From NCBI GenBank assembly GCA_963824985.1, contig CAWGRQ010000020.1:17956-81955 (forward strand): a stretch of DNA of 64,000 nt, given 5' to 3'. Below, in pieces: positions 8,500 through 16,920 of this stretch. Positions within the stretch are counted from its first letter, which is position 1. Each line of letters opens with the position of its first letter. The notes under the pieces are model-generated. The model was not told where the DNA came from and did not search any database. It saw nothing but the letters and a program-made list of their open reading frames with translations. The position numbers were made by a program, and so were the translations under genes. This stretch comes from JAFNAG01 sp963824985 (lineage in GTDB: Bacteria; Acidobacteriota; UBA6911).

Positions 8500-10076
8500 A
8501 GGAAGTCCTCCAGACGGTAGTCGGTTATGGGACGGATACTGGGATGCTCGGAAAGCAGGGGCTGGGAGATCGACCTGGCCGCGTACTGTTGGGTCAGGCG
8601 CTGCAGAGCTTTGTAACGGAACTGACGGTGGATGGTAGCCGTCCGAGCGGCCGCCAGCACTCGTTCCCGGGGATGGAGACGAGTCAAACCGAGCACTCCC
8701 TGGATCAATCGGAGAGCCCGGACGCCGCGTTCTTCCAGAGCCGCTTCCGCCCACTCGCGCAGCGGCGATCCTACGCGCTCGCAGCGTGCGAGCAGCTTGG
8801 CCGTGAAGGCCGTCTGCGAGGAGGTTTCGCCGCCGGCTTCACCGGGTCTGGCAGCGAATTGGCCCGGGCGAAGGCGTTGGTAGACGGCGACCTGGGTGTC
8901 ACCGTGGTACAGACGCACCAGGTTGCGATCCCAACGCACGCGGATTTTCTGCCCGAGGAGATGCAGCGGCGCCGGGTAAAAGGCTCCATCGACCTCGACA
9001 TGCCCGTCGGGATGGATGGTACGCTGTCCGGAGCGAAAGAAGGAGAAACGCTCCGGTGGCAGCGGCTGTAGAGCCGGTTTTTCGATCTCAAGGAAGTGGG
9101 CCATGACCTGCCGGCGCGTGGTGCCGTGAATCCGCAACCGGGCCACGGTTCGATTCCAGCGCCGGAGATGCTCGTTCTGCTCAGCAAGACTGTTGAAGCG
9201 ACGGCCTTTGAGGGCATTGTCCTTGACGTATCCGCCACTGCGTTCCTGCTTCCCGTTCTCCTGCGGATTCCGGGGGCGTGTGGGCAAAGGCGTAAAGCCC
9301 CAGTGACGGGCGAAGACCGCATAGATCTCATTGCTGTCCGGGTCATAGAGGCATGCGCGCACGACCGCGCTTTTCTGATTATCATGGCGGATGACCCTCG
9401 GAACCCCACCCAGGTCGGCGAAAGCGTTTTCGTGCAAGCGGAGAAAGGTTTCAAGGCTCTGGTCCCAAACGGCCTCCTCATAACCATGTCGGGAGTGGCA
9501 CAAGGTCAAGCGAAACACCCAAGGCCGCTTCCATTGACCGCTCGATTCGTCCAAGGTGGGGGCTCCCTGGAAGAAATCAACTTGCCCCTCTTCTCCTGGG
9601 GCACTGTGGAAGACGCCGACTGCCCGGTGACGGCGCGGCAGCTTGCGGACGAAACGCTTGACAGCTTCGTAGCTGTACCCGAACCCATACTCCTCGACAA
9701 GATCCTGCCAGATGCGCTGAACGGACAGTCCGGCGTCCAGCTTGGCGACGATCGTGTCACAGTAGAGCGCAGCTGATGACCTCGGGGGTGGGCTCGAGCC
9801 GGGGAACACTTTGGCCGGTTTTGAACCCGAGCCGGCGGTCACTTTGGCCGGTTTTGAAGGGTCGGAGACCGAAAAATCGCAGTTTTCACCAGCACCGGGC
9901 TCTTCAGAGCCGGGGAACACTTTGGCCGGTTTTGAATGCCGGATACGATCGTAGCGGGAGATGGTCTCGCGCCGGACACCGGTTTCGGCCTCTATGCGCC
10001 GATAGGTCCAGCGGAGTTCAAGAAGAGCGTTAACCTGTTGTAGTTTCGAAGTTTTCAAGTAGTTCGGCACCTGCAT
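8496..10076 (-). CDS. istA: IS21 transposase IstA
   Basis: 526 residues. N-terminal helix-turn-helix (WTYRRIEAETGVRRETISRY, residues 24-43), an RNase H-like catalytic core with D of GEEGQVDFF, D of VIRHDNQKSA and E of NGKQERSGGYVKDN, and a basic C-terminal region. Between the HTH and core (residues 47-96) lies a linker with three ten-residue repeats: SKPAKVFPGS, SKPAKVTAGS, SKPAKVFPGS. These come from 30-bp DNA repeats that resemble the IS ends. The stop overlaps istB by ATGA. Confidence 0.95.
   Translation of the reverse strand: MQVPNYLKTSKLQQVNALLELRWTYRRIEAETGVRRETISRYDRIRHSKPAKVFPGSEEPGAGENCDFSVSDPSKPAKVTAGSGSKPAKVFPGSSPPPRSSAALYCDTIVAKLDAGLSVQRIWQDLVEEYGFGYSYEAVKRFVRKLPRRHRAVGVFHSAPGEEGQVDFFQGAPTLDESSGQWKRPWVFRLTLCHSRHGYEEAVWDQSLETFLRLHENAFADLGGVPRVIRHDNQKSAVVRACLYDPDSNEIYAVFARHWGFTPLPTRPRNPQENGKQERSGGYVKDNALKGRRFNSLAEQNEHLRRWNRTVARLRIHGTTRRQVMAHFLEIEKPALQPLPPERFSFFRSGQRTIHPDGHVEVDGAFYPAPLHLLGQKIRVRWDRNLVRLYHGDTQVAVYQRLRPGQFAARPGEAGGETSSQTAFTAKLLARCERVGSPLREWAEAALEERGVRALRLIQGVLGLTRLHPRERVLAAARTATIHRQFRYKALQRLTQQYAARSISQPLLSEHPSIRPITDYRLEDFL
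9796..9936. repeat. Three 30-bp direct repeats inside istA
   Basis: Copies at 9796-9825, 9829-9858 and 9907-9936 with shared core TTTGGCCGGTTTTGAA; copies 1 and 3 are identical over 30 bases. The core matches GTGGCCGGTTTTCAA of the right IS end (10124-10138) at all but two positions. Confidence 0.85.
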
Positions 10077-10122
10077 CCTCCGTCAATGAGATGACAGAGG
10101 ATACGGGAAAGCCGCTACCTGA

Positions 10123-10175
10123 CGTGGCCGGTTTTCAAGTGTTCGGTCGTGGCCGCTTTTGGGTGTTCGCTAACA
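10123..10175 (-). repeat. Right terminal inverted repeat of IS21 element
   Basis: Read on the minus strand it begins TGTTAGCGAACACCCAAAAG and then matches the left end through AAAACCGGCCACG. Confidence 0.85.
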
Positions 10176-10403
10176 GCGTCCGTTCCACCACACGATTCCG
10201 CGGATATAAACATCACTGGCACGTCGTTCTGATTGGGTAGTCTGAATGAACGACCGCATGCGCCTCTGCTCTGCAGGAGAGATGAAGTGCAGCTCGCCGT
10301 CAATGATCACAGCTTCCTTGCGGCGCACGTATCTTTCCGCCCGGCTGACAGTCGCATACTTCGCGCTGCCCGGCTGCGGGTTCGCTATTCTGATTCTTGA
10401 CAT
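10170..10403 (-). pseudogene. Small hypothetical protein truncated by IS21
   Basis: 77 codons starting MSRIRIANPQPGSAKYATVS. The product is basic with a segment EAVIIDGELHFISPAEQRRM; the family is unknown. The last codons and the TAG stop lie in the IS end, so the C-terminus was cut off by the insertion. I could not find the missing part on the left side of the IS. Confidence 0.55.
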
Positions 10404-10757
10404 AGTTTGGGTATTAAATCCGGCTCAGCGGGGGTGTTTTAATCCCAGGTCGTCGCTTCCTGGTGCTCCCATCAGGAGCAGACAGCCAATTCAGTTCATC
10501 GGCGCTGCCATACCGTAGCTTTTTGGTGCACTGCGTGTCAATAAAGCTTGGTTGCCTTTTTTTAAGAATCAAAAACGAGAGGGAGATTTCCTGTCCATAG
10601 CGCTCGTCCGGCCGAGTTTGCTCTGCAGCAAGAACAATCCGCAATCGAGGTGCATGCAGAATTCCGGAACGAATTCTGTTGATATTGTGTGTATTGTGCA
10701 CTATGTCACAGGTGCCCATTCAAGGATGTGTGTTCCTGCAGTACTCACTGCGAGGGA
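10404..10757. other. Intergenic region, no gene supported
   Basis: A reverse frame at 10414-10719 is open but has no recognisable content. A cysteine-rich in-frame extension of the next gene begins at GTG 10689. Confidence 0.3.
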
Positions 10758-11519
10758 ATGATGATAGATTGGAACGGAAAAGAAATACTGTCCACGACGA
10801 GCAGGGGTGGCGTGCAGGTGGTCGCTCACCCATTCGACAATCTGATCCGCGCGGGATGCTCACCATGGCCGACGCCCGAGATTCTTCAGAAGCTATATCA
10901 AAGCCGCCAAGTTCGTGCATTCCACGATGATAATCTGACAATCTGCCAATCCGGTATCGGCTTCTATTGCGATCTCCAGTCTCTTCACAGTGAAGATGCC
11001 ATTACGTGGTCGGTTTTCGGCACGGTTTCCCGTGCGCCGCGCGCCTGTTTGCAGACGTGGGTCGGCGATGTGATGGATTTCCTGGACATTCCAGACGCTT
11101 CGCCGGAACAGGCAGAGATCTTCCTGTGGCGTCGGATACTCCATCCCGACAATCTTGTGCCTGGCGGTCCTGAGATCGATGCCGGCATTCTCACTGAAAA
11201 TTCCATCCTCTTTTGGGAGGCCAAGTGGCTATCCCAGGTGGGCACTGCCCAAGGAAAGGAAAGGGATAAAGACCAGATCCAATTACGCGGAGAATTCCTG
11301 GCGAAGTACTGTGGCAGGCTGTTTCCGAAAGCATCAGTGCTCGCGGTGATTGGGGTGAGCCTGTTCCCGGGCTGTTTCTGTAACACAGGCCCTGGCAACG
11401 TACTGTTCCGGTCCACGACGTGGGAGCACCTCTGCTCGCTTCCGTCACACCCGTTCGCGGATGAAGTACTACACTATTTTGCATGGAAGAAAAACAACTC
11501 GAGATTACCGGCCGCATGA
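10758..11519 (+). CDS. Putative PD-(D/E)XK-like nuclease
   Basis: 253 residues from MMIDWNGKEILSTTSRGGVQ, with GAGGGA before ATG 10758. Residues about 155-190 read GPEIDAGILTENSILFWEAKW and later KDQIQLRGEFLA. An acid (E/D) followed 12-15 residues on by WEAKW, then a Q-x-x-x-R helix, is the pattern of PD-(D/E)XK restriction-type nucleases; this is inference only. An alternative start at GTG 10689 would add a cysteine-rich segment YCALCHRCPFKDVCSCSTHC that might bind metal or an Fe-S cluster, but there is no ribosome binding site there. The next gene lies 103 bases downstream on the same strand, so the two could act together. Confidence 0.5.
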   Translation: MMIDWNGKEILSTTSRGGVQVVAHPFDNLIRAGCSPWPTPEILQKLYQSRQVRAFHDDNLTICQSGIGFYCDLQSLHSEDAITWSVFGTVSRAPRACLQTWVGDVMDFLDIPDASPEQAEIFLWRRILHPDNLVPGGPEIDAGILTENSILFWEAKWLSQVGTAQGKERDKDQIQLRGEFLAKYCGRLFPKASVLAVIGVSLFPGCFCNTGPGNVLFRSTTWEHLCSLPSHPFADEVLHYFAWKKNNSRLPAA

Positions 11520-11622
11520 AGGGGAATCTGGCAGTGCGACGTTGCTTGGAGACATGGAACCCAGGACTCGGCTGATTGCCTCAACGCCGAATGGCGGGAG
11601 TGAATGAAGGCGGAATCAAAGC

Positions 11623-12702
11623 ATGTCTGAGATGGGATTGTACAAAGGTCGTCATTACACAGGTTGGGTCGAAGATGTAAAGCAGTTGAAACGTGAGAAA
11701 CGTTTCACGGAGGCTGAAATCCTCCTCAAGGGGCTTGTGGAAACCGTCAAGGCGGAAAGCAAAGCCAGTGGAAGCTACCCGCCCCCCTGGTACTTCGGAG
11801 AGCTGGCATCCCTTTATCACAAGCAGGAACGGTTCGCAGAGGAACTCGCGCTTCTGGAGGAATTCCACTGCATATCAGGCTCCGATACCGCCTTTGCCGA
11901 AGATATCAGGCGGTGCAAGCTGGATGCCCAGAAAAAAGCGGAGGTTGAACGGCAGACGCCTTCTTGCCCGTATTGTGCTGCGATTCTGGAGCCGGTGCCC
12001 AAGACGACAAAGAAATGCCCTCATTGCGGGCAGAAGATCATCGTCCGGTCTATTAAAGGGAAAAGCCTGCTTCTGACCATCGAAGAGGCCGAGAGAAGGG
12101 CGCGTGATGAGGCTATCCGTTCACAACGCGAAGCAGCTTTGAGGCGGGCAAACGGGATTCATATCTGCGATTCAGAGTTCGAGAACGAGGAGAAGGAGCT
12201 CCGCACCAGACTTGGAGCGGCGTTGCCAAATGATGTTTTCTGGTCGCTGGCGAACAAGAAGGCTGTCGAACTCGCCGCAAAGGGGGACTGGAACAGCGCC
12301 GCCCATGCCTATCGGTCGATGGCCGATCTGCTCTTCCAGGAAGGCAAGGATCCGAATGAGGTGCAGGCACAGGCTGAGCTGTGCCTGCTCAGATTCCGCG
12401 CTGGTTTTCAGAGCCCTCACATTCCCTTATATGTCACGGGCTGTGATTGCGCAGCGTGCTCGAAAGAGCCACGAATGATCTCTCTCGCAGATGCATTGGA
12501 GAAGCTTCCAATTCCGCATTCCAGATGTGAAAAGGAGCGCTGCAAATGTTCGCTGGTCGAGGAGACAATGCTCCCTCAGAAGAAGTCGCAGCAAACTCCG
12601 GCGGGCCCCAGTGTATGCGAGAAGCAGTCAACCACCGGCTCAGCTCCTGTTCAGGCCGCGCTCCGAAAGAGTTTTTGGTCGAGACTGTTCGGAAAGAGTT
12701 AG
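11623..12702 (+). CDS. Zinc-ribbon protein with TPR-like helices
   Basis: 359 residues. Residues 15-105 are helical and TPR-like (FTEAEILLKGLVETVKAESK, then YFGELASLYHKQERFAEELA). A zinc ribbon follows at about 117-140: CPYC, 13 residues, CPHC. A second helical block (WSLANKKAVELAAKGDWNSA) and two further cysteine clusters (CDCAAC near 275; CEKERCKC near 305) come after. Basic C-terminus. Cytosolic, function unknown; the extra Cys clusters hint at a second metal site. Confidence 0.55.
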   Translation: MSEMGLYKGRHYTGWVEDVKQLKREKRFTEAEILLKGLVETVKAESKASGSYPPPWYFGELASLYHKQERFAEELALLEEFHCISGSDTAFAEDIRRCKLDAQKKAEVERQTPSCPYCAAILEPVPKTTKKCPHCGQKIIVRSIKGKSLLLTIEEAERRARDEAIRSQREAALRRANGIHICDSEFENEEKELRTRLGAALPNDVFWSLANKKAVELAAKGDWNSAAHAYRSMADLLFQEGKDPNEVQAQAELCLLRFRAGFQSPHIPLYVTGCDCAACSKEPRMISLADALEKLPIPHSRCEKERCKCSLVEETMLPQKKSQQTPAGPSVCEKQSTTGSAPVQAALRKSFWSRLFGKS

Positions 12703-12713
12703 CTTCGTCAACG

Positions 12714-12843
12714 TAACTGCTCCGGAGTAAGCCGCCAGCGCTCGAACGAGTTTGAGATATCGCCTGGTCGTCATTTCGGAGGGTTCGATTCCGGAGGCAA
12801 CGGCCAGGCTCACCAGCGTGATGGCCAGCCGTTCCCAAATCTA
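12714..12843 (-). pseudogene. Relic of phage-type gene like that at 19671-19928
   Basis: Minus-strand translation reads SGIEPSEMTTRRYLK followed by an alanine-rich stretch, matching RIEPSEMTTRRYLK in the 85-residue gene at 19671-19928. Only about 40 codons remain. It marks an earlier phage-like insertion here. Confidence 0.6.
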
Positions 12844-13059
12844 ACTCCCGTCACGTTCGCGGCATAGGCACGAGAAGCGCGTTTCCGCCCCCGTTCGGAA
12901 TCAAAACCGTAAAGCACCCACCTTCAGGGTCCAAATCAAGCTACGTCATACGCGCTTGAATCCAACTCGTGATCAGATCCTGTAAACCCGTTACGAACTC
13001 ATTCTTCACCATTACTGATGGGAATCAGGCTCGCAATTCTTGCTCGGACAAATTAAAGC
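12844..13059. other. Intergenic region before padR
   Basis: No gene seen in this AT-richer stretch. Confidence 0.3.
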
Positions 13060-13087
13060 TTGACAATTCACGGTTCTTGTCTACAAT
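13060..13087 (+). promoter_or_regulatory. Consensus promoter of padR
   Basis: TTGACA at 13060-13065, 16-base spacer, TACAAT at 13082-13087. The -10 box ends six bases before ATG 13094, so the transcript would begin at or next to the start codon (leaderless). Confidence 0.75.
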
Positions 13088-13094
13088 GTAGACA
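13078..13094. promoter_or_regulatory. Probable PadR operator
   Basis: Perfect palindrome TGTCTAC-AAT-GTAGACA covering the -10 box and start of padR. A related site lies before the second padR gene at 32561-32575, supporting autoregulation. Confidence 0.7.
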
Positions 13095-13423
13095 TGGCAG
13101 ACATCCTTGGCGGATTTGAACAGGCCGTCCTCCTGACTGTACTAAAACTTGGCGACGGCGCTTATGGCCGGACAATTCTGAAAGAGATTTCGATATGCCT
13201 CAACCGCGATGTCGCAGCTGGTGCCGTTTATGCGACCCTTGACCGTCTTGAAGTTAAAGGATTGATCTCTTCCCGTCTAGCCCCTGGCACGCCAGCGCGA
13301 GGCGGCCGTGCTCGTCGGTATTACGAGCTTGCAGCGGCGGGCATGGGGGCACTCAACGAAACAAAGGCGGCCCTGGAGAACCTCTGGCGGCACGCGGCTT
13401 GGCCCGTCGGAGGTGACGCATGA
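13094..13423 (+). CDS. PadR-family transcriptional regulator
   Basis: 109 residues starting at the promoter-proximal ATG. Winged-helix PadR fold: ADILGGFEQAVLLTVLKLGD, then AVYATLDRLEVKGLISSRL and GGRARRYYELAAAGMGAL. Acts as a repressor whose recognition helix would bind the palindrome over its own start. Its stop overlaps the next gene by four bases (ATGA), so the two are co-translated. In Acidobacteriota such regulators usually precede ABC-type ADOP permeases. Confidence 0.9.
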   Translation: MADILGGFEQAVLLTVLKLGDGAYGRTILKEISICLNRDVAAGAVYATLDRLEVKGLISSRLAPGTPARGGRARRYYELAAAGMGALNETKAALENLWRHAAWPVGGDA

Positions 13424-14019
13424 CTTTACGTCACCCCACAGGTGCCGGATCGAATCCTGAGGCAACTTCAAAGCGCCCGCCGCGGTGGGCCGAATATCTC
13501 CTGATTCATATGCTGAAGCCGCGCGATCGAGAGAGCATTCCAGGCGATTTGTTCGAGGAATACCGGGAAGAGCGAGCTCCGGCGTTAGGGCGCGCGCGGG
13601 CAAATCTATGGTATTACCGGCAGGTACTCAGCCTCGCTTCTTTCCACGGAGGTCCCATGAAAAGATCTCTGATGTATCTGTGCTTCTTTACCTTGGCGAC
13701 ATCGGTTTGTCTGGGACTCACGGAAAATCTTCTGCGTACGCCCCTTTTCGAAGTGCGGATTGGGTGGGCTATTTTGTTGGGAGTCGCGAGTCTTTCCACC
13801 ATTCTCTATTTGGTGCTACCAGAGTACAGGCTTTTGCGAATTCTCGTGTCGTTGGGCGCAGTTTTTATGCTTAGTCCCGCAATAGGCGCAATAGCAATGG
13901 CATTAGGGGGCAAGGGGCATACGCTGCTGATTGGAGCTGTGGTAATCCTTCAGTTGGCGCTTTCAGTTCTCACGCTACTGTTTGTGTCTGATGCACCTGG
14001 TTCCCGGCTTCATCTGTAA
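13420..14019 (+). CDS. Stand-alone permease-prefix membrane protein
   Basis: 199 residues. Residues 20-65 (WAEYLLIHMLKPRDRESIPG, then DLFEEYREER) match the prefix segment seen at the N-terminus of acidobacterial ADOP permeases. About four transmembrane helices follow (MYLCFFTLATSVCLGL; IGWAILLGVASLSTILYLV; LVSLGAVFMLSPAIGAIAMA; LLIGAVVILQLALSVLTLLF). No MacB/FtsX permease domain is attached, so it is not a full transporter. Co-translated with padR. Confidence 0.7.
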   Translation: MTLRHPTGAGSNPEATSKRPPRWAEYLLIHMLKPRDRESIPGDLFEEYREERAPALGRARANLWYYRQVLSLASFHGGPMKRSLMYLCFFTLATSVCLGLTENLLRTPLFEVRIGWAILLGVASLSTILYLVLPEYRLLRILVSLGAVFMLSPAIGAIAMALGGKGHTLLIGAVVILQLALSVLTLLFVSDAPGSRLHL

Positions 14020-14333
14020 CCCATAGGGACCGCGCCAAAAGCCCCGCGGGGTTATTTCGAAACGTCAACCCCTGCGCGTTTTGGCAAATGCAAATCTAAA
14101 CGCTTGCGAAGTCCCACCTGCTGACATGAACAGTTGAATTGGTATTTGTGCGTCACTTACACTCTCGACTGGTGCTATCTGCATACATTTCTCAAGGGAA
14201 GCCGACCTACGATTCTACAAGGGCTCGATGCGAGCCGCTCGAATTCCAACTCCCGGACAATTGTCCCCAAAACGGCATCGCCCGAAATGGAATGGCCTTT
14301 GGAACTTTCAATTATATCAAGAAAGGAACAGCG
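14020..14333. other. Intergenic region with GC-rich palindrome
   Basis: AGCCCCGCGGGGTTATTTC near 14039-14058 could weakly terminate transcription. No gene; the long upstream in-frame extension of the next gene is unlikely to be translated. Confidence 0.35.
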
Positions 14334-15065
14334 ATGCGAAGGAACGCCCAATACAGCATGATCGCTTTATTGCTTCTGTTTATAAGTGCCGCGAGCGCCG
14401 GTCAGGACACGAAATTGCAAGAAGGAAAAAACTTTTGGGCGAAGTGGATTGAAGCCCGCGGAGGCCGCGAACGCCTGGCGAAGATAACTGAATTCAAGTC
14501 GACCTCGGAATTAAAGATTGTTCAACGAGGATTGAATCTTACGATGACAACCTACAAAAAGGGACCAAACAAATTCCGCATAGACCAACAGGTGATGGGA
14601 ATGACAATCACCCAGGTGGTAAACGGGGATAAAGGATGGTCTATCAACCCACAGACCGGTTTTGCTACAGACATGCCTGATGCAACAAAGGCCCAATTGA
14701 TGACTGCCGCAAACGAATATGAAACCCTGCTCAACCCGGAACAGTTTGGCATCGTCATAACATTTGAAGGGCGGGAACCAATCGGAAGTAAAGAGTACAT
14801 CCTTCTGCAGCATAAGCGCAAGGAAGATACGGTGGGGGTCACTTTTTACATCGATCCCGATACGTTCCTCCGGTACAAAAACAAATGGACGACAGGCCCT
14901 AATGTCGAAGATGAAGTCATCATGTCCGATTACCGGGACGTCGAAGGCATCAAGGTTCCTTTCAAACAAGTCCATCTGCAAAACGGGAAAGAAATATCGA
15001 TTACCACGGTCACTGACTACAAATTCAACTGTAACCTGGCCGACTCTCTTTTTGTTAAGCAGTAG
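14334..15065 (+). CDS. Exported lipoprotein-sorting-type (LolA-like) protein
   Basis: 243 residues. ATG 14334 is chosen because AAAGGA precedes it and a signal peptide starts there (MIALLLLFISAASAGQ). The mature part (FWAKWIEARGGRERLAKITE; YKKGPNKFRIDQQVMG; NGDKGWSINPQTGF; FYIDPDTFLRYKNKW) has the strand pattern of outer-membrane lipoprotein-sorting proteins of the LolA/LppX fold. It probably binds lipid in the periplasm; the partner is unknown. It is not an obvious LolA orthologue. Confidence 0.65.
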   Translation: MRRNAQYSMIALLLLFISAASAGQDTKLQEGKNFWAKWIEARGGRERLAKITEFKSTSELKIVQRGLNLTMTTYKKGPNKFRIDQQVMGMTITQVVNGDKGWSINPQTGFATDMPDATKAQLMTAANEYETLLNPEQFGIVITFEGREPIGSKEYILLQHKRKEDTVGVTFYIDPDTFLRYKNKWTTGPNVEDEVIMSDYRDVEGIKVPFKQVHLQNGKEISITTVTDYKFNCNLADSLFVKQ

Positions 15066-15183
15066 TCAGAGCGCTACTACCGGCCGCGACCAAACTGCTT
15101 CTGTGCGATGGATTTTGTACGGTCGTTTCATAATATTTTAATATCATGGAGCGAGATGCCGTCACTCCAAGAAGGACCGGACG

Positions 15184-16389
15184 ATGAAGAACGTACTATT
15201 GGTTTCAGCAATTGTGATTTTTTTGGCGGACTCCCTCAGCGCCGGGCAGATCAGCGGGGACTGGCAGGGAGAACTGGCAGCCGGTTCCCAGCAATTGCGC
15301 CTTTTTCTCCAAATCGCGAAAGCTGAAGGCGGCGGTTGGAGAGCCACCCTGCTCAACATGGGAAGAGGAGTGGAAGCCATCCCCGTTGGTCCGATCACTC
15401 TGCAGAACTCGGACCTGAAATTCGCCGTAGAAGCCGTGAAGGCGACTTATGAAGGAAAGGTAAGCATGGACGGAACCGCCATCGACGGAACCTGGACACA
15501 GGACAAGCCGACGCCCCTGCGGTTTGTGCGCGCCACTGGAAATGGAGCGTGGCAGCACACGATTTACGTCACTGTGGAAGCGGGTGTCACGTTGGAAGTG
15601 ATCGACTGGAGCGGCTCGGGACGCCCGCTGGTCCTCTTGTCCGGTTTGGGAAATACAGCCCATATTTTCGACCGATTCGCACAGAAACTTACTCCGGCAT
15701 ATCACGTTTACGGCATCACCCGGCGGGGCTTCGGCATCTCCAGCACACCGGAATCAGGATACTCAGCCGATCGGCTCGGCGACGACGTGCTGGCCGTCAT
15801 CGATGAACTCAAGCTTGATCGCCCTGTGCTGGCTGGCCACTCCATTGCCGGGGAAGAATTGAGTTCTATTGGGTCGCGGCATCCCGAAAAGGTGGCCGGC
15901 CTGATCTATCTCGACGCTACCTACAGCTATGCTTTTTATGACCCTTCCGAGGGAGATTTCAGCATCGACGCGGCAACGCTGCAGAGGAACCTGGAACAGC
16001 TGCGCATGGTTCTGGTGAAAGGTCTTAATGCAAAGCCGCTGATCCAGACAATGCTGGAAACAGATATCCCGCTACTGCAAAAACACCTCCAGAATCTGAA
16101 AAGTGCACAGGTCGAATCACAACAGCTGCCGGCCTCCCTGCCGTTGGGTCCGATGTTGGCGATCGACACAGGTAGGCAGAAGTACACTCAAGTGAGGACG
16201 CCAGTTCTCGCGATCTGTGCTGCGCGTTCTGAGACGCTGCAAGCATGCGAAAGGCAATCGAAGCTCGTGGAAAATGCAGTGCCGCGGGCGAGGTTTGTCA
16301 TCTTGCGGGATGCAGCTCATGGTGTCTTTCTTTCAAACGAGGAGGATGTGCTGCGCGAGATTAATGCATTTATCGCCGGGCTGAATTGA
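15184..16389 (+). CDS. Exported alpha/beta hydrolase
   Basis: 401 residues with signal peptide MKNVLLVSAIVIFLADSLSA. Residues 22-125 form a beta-rich domain (GDWQGELAAGSQQLRLFLQI). The hydrolase domain follows: VLLSGLGNTAHIFDRFA (oxyanion region), nucleophile elbow AGHSIAGEEL (Ser about 222), LIYLDATYSY and DAAHGVFLS (catalytic His near 380). Esterase-type activity in the periplasm is likely; the substrate is unknown. 118 bases separate it from the previous gene. Confidence 0.8.
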   Translation: MKNVLLVSAIVIFLADSLSAGQISGDWQGELAAGSQQLRLFLQIAKAEGGGWRATLLNMGRGVEAIPVGPITLQNSDLKFAVEAVKATYEGKVSMDGTAIDGTWTQDKPTPLRFVRATGNGAWQHTIYVTVEAGVTLEVIDWSGSGRPLVLLSGLGNTAHIFDRFAQKLTPAYHVYGITRRGFGISSTPESGYSADRLGDDVLAVIDELKLDRPVLAGHSIAGEELSSIGSRHPEKVAGLIYLDATYSYAFYDPSEGDFSIDAATLQRNLEQLRMVLVKGLNAKPLIQTMLETDIPLLQKHLQNLKSAQVESQQLPASLPLGPMLAIDTGRQKYTQVRTPVLAICAARSETLQACERQSKLVENAVPRARFVILRDAAHGVFLSNEEDVLREINAFIAGLN

Positions 16390-16920
16390 GCAGGAATAAT
16401 GAAGACGACAATTCAATCTATTGAATTTGGACTATGTTAGCACGAATTTTCCGATTCGCGCGACGGTCAAAGAGCGAATAGTGCGGTTGTCGTACATGTA
16501 CAGTGAACGTGAGGGTCAGGTTGTAAGAAGCAACGCGCAACCTCCGGGAGAATTGCCGAAGGCGCCTCATTTTCAAATCTGTATGATCAACTCTGGCGCC
16601 CGGATGAACAAAAATTGTCCGATCCGGGCACATATCATGAACTGCAATCACCCTGCGGCGCAGTTAAAAAACTCGCAGCGCAGGAAGCCCCATGATCAAC
16701 GATCTCGGGCGGGGCCTTATCCCTGCATCCCCTTAAAATTCAAGATCGCGCGGATGCCAAGTTGATGATTACATATTGGTGGCCGCGCAACCGTGATGTC
16801 CCGCAGGAAAGCGCTGCGGCATAGGTTGGATAGGGCACAAGGCGGCAGGCCGGGCGCCGAACTATGTCGCAGCCCGGCCCACAAATGCAGTAGAATGGTG
16901 AAAATCGAAAAGGATTATCA
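16390..16920. other. Intergenic region, no gene supported
   Basis: Short frames only. TTATCA and an AT-rich stretch precede the next gene but no ribosome binding site of note. Confidence 0.3.

Larger units (their letters stand above)
7500..10175. mobile_element. IS21-family insertion sequence, apparently intact
   Basis: 2676 bp bounded by 53-bp terminal inverted repeats (7500-7552 and 10123-10175) with three mismatches, both beginning TGT. It carries istA and istB on the minus strand, both full length. No clear target duplication is visible in the flanks (TCACGA on the left, GCGTCC on the right), so insertion was old, or a deletion or recombination has affected one side. The insertion truncates a small gene on its right. 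Confidence 0.9.

Noticed and set aside
10414..10719. 101-codon minus-strand ORF
   Set aside because: No start signal, no domain, composition like intergenic DNA.
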